This document shows positions 56,322-64,000 of a stretch of DNA of 64,000 nucleotides, piece by piece (the stretch's first letter is position 1; every line of letters begins with the position of its first letter). This DNA is from Owenia fusiformis (taxonomy: Eukaryota; Annelida; Polychaeta; Sabellida; Oweniidae): NCBI GenBank assembly GCA_903813345.2, contig CAIIXF020000006.1, positions 4,981,096-5,045,095 on the forward strand, read 5' to 3'. The position numbers were made by a program, and so were the translations under genes. The notes below the pieces were generated by a model. It had not been told where the DNA came from, did no database searches, and was given only the letters and a program-made list of their open reading frames with translations.

Positions 56322-56370
56322 TAATTTTGTAAAGTAAAATAAAGAAACCATAAAAACTAAACTAACTCAA

Positions 56371-57750
56371 GAATTACTTACGAGATTGCAGAATAAAGGT
56401 TTACTATCTGGCACATCCTCTAACATATCTGATCCGGACCTTATCAATTGTTGCATTCCCCCAGGCCCAATTATTGGTCCCATGTTGTTCCTAGTATATA
56501 AATACTTAACTCATAACCTAGACTCCAAATGTTTCATATATGCTAATGACACCTCAATACATTTCCCCTTTGACCCAAATAGCCCCAGTGACATTGATCA
56601 GACTGTTCTTCGTAATCTCCTTGCTATTGAAAATTGGTCACTTACTTGGAAATTAACATTTAAACCTGGAAAGAGCTTTGAAATTATTTTCCAAAGTTCC
56701 AGAACAAATAATGTAAATATAAATCACTCAAACCTCGTCAACCAAGTTATTCAGAGAGTACCAAGTCACAAACATCTCGGATATGTCTTTGACTAACTCC
56801 TATCAAATAAAGACCACATCACAGGACTTCGAAATGAAATTACCAAACTCACAAAACCCCTTTAAGCCCTCAAATCTAAACTGACATCTTCTCACTTGGA
56901 AACACTTTTTAAATCCTACATTCTCCCAATCTTTGACAATGGATCACTTCTTTTTCACTCATCTTCCAAGTATTTACTTGGAAATCTAAATAGCGCATAT
57001 TATCAATGTGCTCTTATCTGCTCATGTTGTCTACCAGGAAGCATAACAACTAAAGTTCTTAACATATTAAATTGGCCAAGCCTAGAAACAAGACGAAAAC
57101 TCCAAATTAACAACTTTATGTTCAACGTTAGTACAGGTACACAGGCCCGTAGCCAGGGGGGGTCGATGGGTTCGAGCGACCCCACCCCCTGGCCAAAAAA
57201 AACTTTCAAAATCATGCAGTTTTTCACCATTCTGAGCACTTTTTAAGTGATTTTGGCCATTGTTGGGCCAAAATTGACACAAGTGAACCCCCCTTGGAAT
57301 TTTTCAAAAGTGACCCCCCCCCCCCCTTGGCAAATCCTGGCTACGGGCCTGGGTACATCTCCACCTTTCATAAATGATATTTTTGATAATTTTCGATGTG
57401 ATGCTCAAGGAGAACTACGACATACTCACCACTATATGCTACCCAACCATGTCACCACTAAATACCTGAACTCCTGCATACCAAACACAATCTTCCATTG
57501 GCTATCTGTACCAAAGAATATTCAAACAAATTAAACCCTCATTACCTTTAAGAACAACCATCGTAAGCACCTTTTCAACCTTGACATAAACATAATCCCT
57601 ACCTCAAAGCTAAATATTTCTAGAAATGAAGAAACACGTATTAATAGGTTAAGAGTAGACCTGCTCTTTAGGGCTCAACTCTTTGCTCAAAATTACATTT
57701 TCATCAGTTCTCCTAACTGTTCTTGTGGTCTACCCGGAACTCCATATTGA
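56371..57750 (+). pseudogene. LINE-3 ORF2 remnant, downstream part
   Basis: Reads LLTRLQNKGLLSG, then IPPGPIIGPMLFLVY, FIYANDTSIHFPF, LTFKPGKSFEIIF and HKHLGYVFD before a stop; in-frame pieces follow (LETLFKSYILPIFDNGSLLF, then LRVDLLFRAQLFAQNY and NCSCGLPGTP). The catalytic YADD is YAND, so the polymerase would be dead even without the stops. A 210-bp MITE interrupts it at 57142. It continues the piece at 43273-43384 and so predates LINE-1. Confidence 0.82.
57142..57351. mobile_element. CAGGCCCGTAGCCAGG MITE, copy 1
   Basis: Ends CAGGCCCGTAGCCAGG and CCTGGCTACGGGCCTG; flanked by GGTACA (57136-57141, 57352-57357). C- and G-runs and GTGAACCCCCC-like motifs lie inside. Non-coding. Confidence 0.85.
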
Positions 57751-60700
57751 ACATGACTATTCGGCGCTCAAACTTCTCGGCCAACTCGACAACCCTAAAA
57801 AGGCTGTTTTGTTAGTCGATTTGACTAGAGGAAGCTGATGTTAACGCTCAGACACACCAGAGGTAGCACCTTACCCTTTTTCCTATTTGGCACTAGTGCT
57901 TATATATTCCTACACATACACACGTTTCTCAACTGCACAAAACTGTGACTGAATCAAAAGATTTCCCATCCCGTAATTTCAAGCATTTTTTCAAGAAAGA
58001 ATTGACATATTCCAATGATACGAGAAATAATTATAATTTGGTAATAAACACTCTACTATACCTAACACCTAGAAATGAATAAGATACTTTGTTTGTCTAA
58101 TTGAATTGTTTAATATATTTTTGAATGATGAAGATGAAGAATTTCATCAGCTATTGCCCCGAACCGGTCCGTCTTCTCGTTGCAAGCAGATTGCCCCGAA
58201 CCGGTCCGTCTTCTCGCTGCAAGCAGGAGGAAATTCTTTGTCACAAAGTTTGGCATTTTTTATAAAATCAAACGCGCGTCATTGAAATTCACAATATGTA
58301 AATAGCATGTCATTTACATCATACCTTGATGAAGAAAAATAGATCTTATATGTTAGAAGTACTAAATAAAAGTTATCGTGAAAATGAGACAGTCGTTCTC
58401 GAGAGAAAAGAGCATAAATGCGCATTTAGAGAGTTTTGGTCCGTTTAAAAATCTGTAAAAAATTGGGGTACTTAAAAGCATCGGGAGGAATCATATATTT
58501 CAAATTAGACACGAGGAAGTCAATATTGAGCAAGTTATGGCTGTTTTAAATTCAAATAAAACCGTTAACCCGTGCCGGTCCAGCTTTTGACCCGTGCCGG
58601 TCAATTTTCGTTAGCTGCGTATATCAAGGGTGAGATGGGAAGTCTGTTTTGTTTATGCAGCTCAACCTGATAACGTTTTGATTGGTCATTCAGCCTGAAG
58701 TCACACGTCGTGTCCACGCGATATCTGTCAATCACTAAGGTTTCCCGATACCCCGGATAGCGTAGGTATTATGGAAATCTTGAAACCGTTGAATATTTCA
58801 GCATAATAACAGTGGAGATGTAATGGATTGTACAAGGCGGTAATAATTCAAGATCAGATAAGTAAAAAATACCGACTTGGGCAAGGCTAGATGTGCAAAG
58901 ATTATCGCAATATCGCTTGTCGGTGTGTTTATCTGATTTAAAAGGAAGATAAAATAAAAAGTAGCAACTTACAGGATGAATGTTTCATGGCTTTATTGAA
59001 GACTGTCGGTGAGAAAACGTTTCGAAATCTGAGGGCCCCGTCTGAAATACTTGAATAATGACTTCATACTGTATATTTGTCGCATATTTCCACTTAATTT
59101 CAAGTCTTTAATGTTTTCTTTATCCTCTCTATTTTTTGAAGTTATATCTTAGACTACATGTTCTTAGCAGTAGGCGTCGCATTTATATTTTCTTTTCGTG
59201 TCCGGTTGTAAACGCTCTTTAGCTTTCATGGACGGGCGTGTATAGGGATATCGTAATGAGTGAACATTGATTTATATTGCATAAGAGAGGCCAACTTTTA
59301 TCGTATATGGTATCGTATAAGTTAAATATATGTTTTAAAAGAATTCAAACCAGTCCAACATTTATGCGGGTAATCCAGGTTTTTGATGGATGTTTTAAAA
59401 CATTAGATTTTCCCAATCGTAGTTCTATCACCTGGAATCGAGAACTCAAGATGTACAAGCCAACCTAAAGAGACATTATGTGATGTATGTAGGCCTTCAA
59501 TGAAAGAAATCAAAATTCAAAAAATGTTTGGCCGTGTAGGGTCCCCCCTCCCTATCGTAAATGGTTACATGGTATTTCACCTGGACTTTTCGTAAAATAT
59601 GGTAGTTTAAGAGGTGTGAGAAATATTGAAGTCATTGTATGTTATAAAATGGGTGAAAAAACTGTATATGGTATAAAAGGGGCGAAAAATATTGCATATG
59701 GATTTCCAAGACCCCCTATAAACCCCCCTTTCATGTTTGCTTTCGTATTTTCTCAATTTGTTTAATCAGATTTAGTTTGGAATTATGGCTGTCCCGGGGA
59801 ATTATATGTTATCAGGAATATTGTTAAAAGAGGATTATCTTTGGAATTATAGTTTTTTAAATTGGAGACGATTTGAAAAATAACTGTAAACCAGCAAGTT
59901 TTATCATTGCCCGATAATCGTACAAGTACATGTTCATTTTAGTTTAATTGGAATTATTTCCTGAAATAAAGTTGAATTCAGTTTTGCAACGGTGTTTAGA
60001 ACATTTCAATTGGTCTTATATTTTTAAAGAAATCGTAACTAGAAAAGATTAATTTTTGAGATCTTACGGCCGCAAAGTTCACATCTTTGAAGTTTCATTG
60101 ACATGTTAGCGTTAATTTATACAGCCTTTGAAGTGTCAATGTTTCGACAAATTCCCAGGCAATATCCTAACCGTAATTATACATGTCCCTGGGGTTATGA
60201 TATAGAGCAATCATAAACATGCGGTTAAAACATGCGCACACTTCATGGGGGAAGGATCAATTTCTATTAGTGCGTTGGCGCGTGGCGCGTTAGCGCGTAG
60301 CGCGTGTTTCATTATAACCCTTAAATATGTGATATTTTACCAAACACTGAATAACATAAACCGCATATACAAGTGCATTTACCGCATATATAGGTACATA
60401 AATCGAATATAAATGTGTAAAAACAAACAAAGGATTACCATCGATATGGAGAACTAAATTCAACATTTTTTTTCTCTGAAACTATTGAACCAAAAAATAT
60501 GAAAATATAAGACAGAAGCAATGTAATAGTCATCTTTTTAACTGTACCAATTTTATTTGATAATTATTTACCAATTATTTTATATAATTTTTTTAGTAGA
60601 CCCATCCAACACGATATTTTCTTTGTGCTACCAATTCTTTGGGATTTTTTTTAACAATTTTCCGAAGCTGATTCGAACAAACTGAGATACACATATGCTT

Positions 60701-61149
60701 CGTAATCATCTCAATATCCTCGTTAATTAAATGCAGTTAGGTTCATTTTAGATAAGTATCGAAAAGTTGGAATTAATGAAATATTTTGCAATTGGGTTGA
60801 ATTATTTTACTTTTTTTGTGTATAGAGGGCTACTTAAATGCGTTATGTTTATTTTTGACCTAACAATTTTCAATATAAGGAAATCACTCATCAACAACAG
60901 TTTAGATGTCACTGAAAATTGTAAAATCTATCTATTTATCATTTATGCTCATTTGAGAGCAAAGAATTAGAACATAAATAGTTTCTATTGTGTACTGGTA
61001 AACCAAGCTACCAATCAGGTTGGTATGCTTTGTTTCACGCACAAGTTGGTTTTCAGATGGATTAATTGCATTGTTATATCCTTGGTCCAAGGGTATTTCA
61101 CTTCTTTCCATACCAGAGCATTGTGATTGAAAACGCATTTTCTGCGTTG
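57751..61149. other. No gene seen; one short tandem duplication
   Basis: AT-rich. Two 37-bp units (ATTGCCCCGAACCGGTCCGT and on) with one difference lie at 58153-58226, and related CCCGTGCCGGTC motifs at 58568-58605. A GCGCGT-rich patch is at 60273-60306. No exon or RNA gene could be supported. Confidence 0.5.
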
Positions 61150-62330
61150 ACCACTAGGAAACTCAGCTAAAGCTACCAAAGCGCAACAAAGCTTGATTAA
61201 AGCGTCGGGGTCGTAATAGGTCGTGGAAAAGCTCGGAGTAAAGCGGGATATTCTGCAAGAGCGCAAAAAAATTTAAATTGTTTAAAAATTTTGGGCGCTC
61301 TGTTACAAATTGATTAAAGCGCCGAGAGCGTATCAAAGCTTAACAAACCGTAACAAAGCTCAGCAAAACTTGACCCAAAGCGTAGGAAAGCTTAACAGAG
61401 CTTGGTTCAAAGCGGGGACCCCAGTCTCTTCACGGTCTGTTACCACTTGACACGCTACGTTAAGATGTCTCAAGCTTTGCTACGATCTGGCATGAAGATC
61501 TGAGGTCAGACGCTTTCATCAATATCTGACACTCTTTGTTACGCTTTCATGAAGGACTCTCAAACTTTCCAACAAATTGAGACGCTTTAATGAAGGATTG
61601 AAACGCTTTGTGAGGCTTTGTTACGCTTGACAAGTATTCTCACGCTCTCACACGCTCTTTCACGCCGTGCGACTAACATCATGTCTTCATCAAATAGGTC
61701 ATGCTCTGGGCCATCTGGAATTTCTGGATCTTGTTGTTCTGCCATCGTGTTCAGGCCCGTAGCCAAGGGGGGGGGGGTTCGCAGGGTTCGGGCGACCCCC
61801 CCCCCCCCTGGCCAAAAAATCTTTCAAAATCATGCAGTTTTTCACCATTTTGAGCACTTTTCAAGTGATTTTAGCCATATTTGGGACAAAATTGTCAAAT
61901 GTGAACCCCCCCTGGAAATTTTTGAAAACTGAACCCCCCCTTGGCAAATCCTGGCTACGGGCCTGGTGTTCTCGAGTCAAAGATGCAATGGTTTTATGGA
62001 TCTACTGCATCTTTATATAGTCATTGGATCAAAAGCGGTATGAAATTGGCGATCTTGAAATTTTCCAATGCGTGACAGAGGTTAACAGAGCGTAACAATG
62101 CACAACAGAGCTTGGCAATCGTATCAGAGCCTTATTTAAAGCGTCATGATCGCATCAAAGCGTAATAATGCTTATCAAAGCTTATCAAAGCGTGATTTCA
62201 AGCGTGACAAAGCCTGGTCGAAGCGGGATCAAAGCGTGAGGAACCATAACAAGTCGGTAAATCAGAGCGTATTAGAGTTTATCAGAGCGTAACATTACTT
62301 AGGAGATCGTGATATTTTTGGAAAAGTAAA
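61150..62330. repeat. Degenerate AAAGCGTAACAAAGCTT arrays in both orientations
   Basis: Motifs of the type AAAGCGTAACAAAGCTTAAC recur every 10-25 bp at 61150-61420 and 62060-62290, and in complement (GACGCTTT, GTTACGCTTT) at 61430-61690. Spacing is irregular and the units are diverged. The MITE at 61752 lies between the second and third arrays. Confidence 0.75.
61752..61965. mobile_element. CAGGCCCGTAGCC MITE, copy 2
   Basis: Same family as 57142-57351; flanked by GTGTT (61747-61751, 61966-61970). The inside matches closely, including CATGCAGTTTTTCACCATT. Confidence 0.88.
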
Positions 62331-63235
62331 CAAAAATGACAGCGATTTGCTCGCCGATTTAAAGCGTGGCATTCGCCGTTGGTGTGAACATAGCTTTATT
62401 TATGACCCCTAAAATGAAACTAACTGGGCTTAAGTGTAGGGCTGAATTTTAGCATTAATGAAGTCCTTTGAAGAAGGATGTTGTTATTGTAAATAACTAA
62501 CAACATACCATTCAATAAATATCGATATGTGGGGTAATTACATATCTTTCTTATTTGTTAGGTTTAATATTGTAAAGGAACCAAAATAAATCTGATTTCA
62601 ATTTAAATAATATTTTCCATTTATCTGCTAACGTTATCAAATTCAAATGAAAATTCCCTATTTTGATTCATATTCAAAAATTATATGAATTTGCATTTTC
62701 ATGTAAAGATTTGCAGACTTCTTCTCGATATTCAAACAATGGTTCACACAAACGATCTCAAACACGAACATTAATCCTTAATTTTGATTTTTCTATGTGA
62801 ATCATATATCGAACCTAAATTGAATTAGCTTTTGTGTTTTGGGAAAAATCTGAATTTACATTCAAATCTTCAAATGGAGTGCATCGTCCCCTTTTATGTA
62901 ATGGTTCTGAATATTGAAAGTAACCCTGAAGAAACATTATTCCAAAAAACGTTTTCACAAACAAGAAAGATCCAATAAAACTAATAAAAAAATAAATAAA
63001 TAAATTGCACATTTTGATCATAAAATAAACAATCAAGTACAGATGCTAAATATTATGAGCTTGTTTTTTTCGGGCGATTTTTGGCAACGCTGCCTAAATT
63101 AAGTCTACAAATCCACATTCATACGAAAATCTATCGAACAGTTGTTGACATAGCCAGGATGCAAACCGGAACGCATTCATTTAGGATAAAAACTATGCCC
63201 TATCGTTTGCGGATGAGACTGTGTATTTAATTATT
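62331..63235. other. No gene seen
   Basis: AT-rich sequence with no supported exon, repeat end or RNA signal. Confidence 0.5.
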
Positions 63236-63489
63236 AGACTCCAGATGTCAATCTGGAGTCTATTGTTTTTGCCAGTATTCTTCTTCTTCTTTATTATTAG
63301 ACTCCAGATGAAATCTGGAGTCTATTGTTTTCGTCAGTTTTCTTATTATTAGAATGCCGGTTTCGAAGAAACGGCATTCTATAGTTTTCGCCTTTTTCTT
63401 ATTAGACTCCAGATGTCAATCTGGAGTCTATTGTTTTTGCCAGTATTCTTCTTCTTTATTATTAGACTCCAGATGTCAATCTGGAGTCT
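63236..63489. repeat. Array of five short perfect hairpins
   Basis: AGACTCCAGAT-(2-5 nt)-ATCTGGAGTCT hairpins lie at 63236-63261, 63299-63323, 63404-63429 and 63464-63489; a different hairpin (AGAATGCCG...CGGCATTCT) is at 63351-63380. Each is followed by TATTGTTTTxGxCAG or TATAGTTTTCGCC, so the whole hairpin-plus-tail is the repeat unit. Confidence 0.92.
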
Positions 63490-63529
63490 ATTGTTTTTGC
63501 CAGTATTCTTCTTATTCTTATTCTTATTA

Positions 63530-64000
63530 TTCTTTAGGAGTTTTTTCAATAACTATGAGGTATCCAGTAAGGACCATAATACAGTGTATTTAGGTTCAGT
63601 ATCTAGTTGGTGGGAAATTGGGTCAATTTTTTATCTAGGTCAAAGGTCAAGAACTAGGTCAAATCCAGTACTTTGTCACTTTTTTCGATTTTCTCGGTCG
63701 TCCATCAATATTTTGGATCCGATTTTTTTTCATTGTGTTCCTCATAAAAAAGTAGAAAATCTAGGGTCGATTTAGTTTTTTGGTATCTCAAACCGATTTC
63801 GAGATATCAGTGTCCGAAAACGAGGTCCAAAAAAAAGTTCTCCGAATCCAATGTCCATGATATCAGTCTTATAGGAAATTTTCTCAGGATTCAGAATCTG
63901 AAAACTAAATTTCGATCTGACTCCCGGTTCAGAAGTTATGGCGTTTTGAAAATTCAAAAATCGCTAAATTTGGTGCCCCATGTTAATTCAATGGGAAAAA
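63530..64000. repeat. Satellite-like repeat, inverted copy, runs off the window
   Basis: Complement of the family at 35856-36463 and 42080-43262 (shared: TAGTTGGTGGGAAATTGGGT, AAATCGCTAAATTTGGTGCC). The adjacent hairpin array marks its end, as at 43232. Confidence 0.75.

Larger units (their letters stand above)
43385..56358 (+). mobile_element. LINE-1: full-length two-ORF non-LTR retrotransposon with insertions
   Basis: It starts with a CCAAGATGGCCGCC motif at 43387, has ORF1 (43538/43609-44388), a roughly 1.5-kb inter-ORF region, ORF2 in two pieces (50429-52672 and 55036-56118) and a 3' UTR with a hairpin and AATAAAG. Without the insertions at 45825-50317 and 52673-55023 it would be about 6.1 kb. 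ORF2 has an APE-type endonuclease, a reverse transcriptase and a C-terminal CCHC, as in the CR1/L2/Jockey-like clades. ORF1 is of the coiled-coil/RRM type. It is flanked by an approximately 11-12-bp duplication with one indel and lies in LINE-3. Confidence 0.85.

Noticed and set aside
43609-57750. Host reverse-transcriptase-type gene or a single LINE spanning the whole interval
   Set aside because: YADD and YAND copies, opposite-strand C-terminal knuckles and separate target duplications show at least three different LINE copies.
1-64000. Viral insertions
   Set aside because: No capsid, envelope, integrase or retroviral protease motifs were found; all reverse-transcriptase traces are of the non-LTR type.

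Overview
The window is animal nuclear DNA: AT-rich, intron-rich, packed with nested transposons, and carrying extracellular domains (thrombospondin type-1 repeats and an REJ region of the polycystin type) that belong to metazoans. The mix of mariner, hAT-like, CAC-ended and two-ORF LINE elements fits a marine invertebrate, but the species cannot be told from the sequence. No bacterial-style operons, rRNA or CRISPR arrays are present.

Bases 1-26,000 hold the one clear host gene, on the minus strand. Thirteen exons can be placed by splice sites and matching phase. Ten encode single thrombospondin type-1 (TSP1) repeats (25,919 down to 12,659), and three encode an REJ/PKD-like region (6,675 down to 4,052). 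All ten TSP1 exons are 174 bp and phase 1-1; six lie in a tandem array with a 285-bp period. Both ends of the gene are missing. The introns carry at least six TA-flanked Tc1/mariner-type elements, a TTAA-flanked MITE, a tRNA-like pol III unit and a 5.3-kb giant inverted repeat. At the extreme left a further minus-strand reading frame (763 to beyond base 1) encodes two zinc knuckles followed by a probable coiled coil.

Bases 26,000-43,000 are mostly repeats: a composite 6.5-kb inverted-repeat element with a 1.3-kb purine tract, a 4.7-kb element (36,464-41,170) with another palindromic element nested in it, and a roughly 475-bp satellite-like repeat. Two weak coding traces lie at 27,700 and 28,868.

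Bases 43,270-57,750 are a readable stack of insertions. A decayed LINE (LINE-3) was split by a full-length two-ORF LINE (LINE-1, 43,385-56,358). LINE-1 was then hit between its ORFs by a 4.5-kb element whose inverted ends are 15-bp minisatellites (8-bp target duplication), and inside ORF2 by a truncated third LINE (12-bp duplication), which itself took a CAC-ended element (5-bp duplication). Several smaller MITEs sit inside these.

Bases 57,750-64,000 contain no convincing gene. They hold a MITE, an unusual array of degenerate GCGT/AAGC motifs in both orientations, and a run of five short perfect hairpins at the end of a repeat that runs off the window.

The best cross-window pattern is a group of four palindromic elements (4,836; 37,382; 48,100; 53,269) that all begin CAC, end GTG and have exact 5-bp target duplications, the hallmark of Transib/RAG-type transposition.
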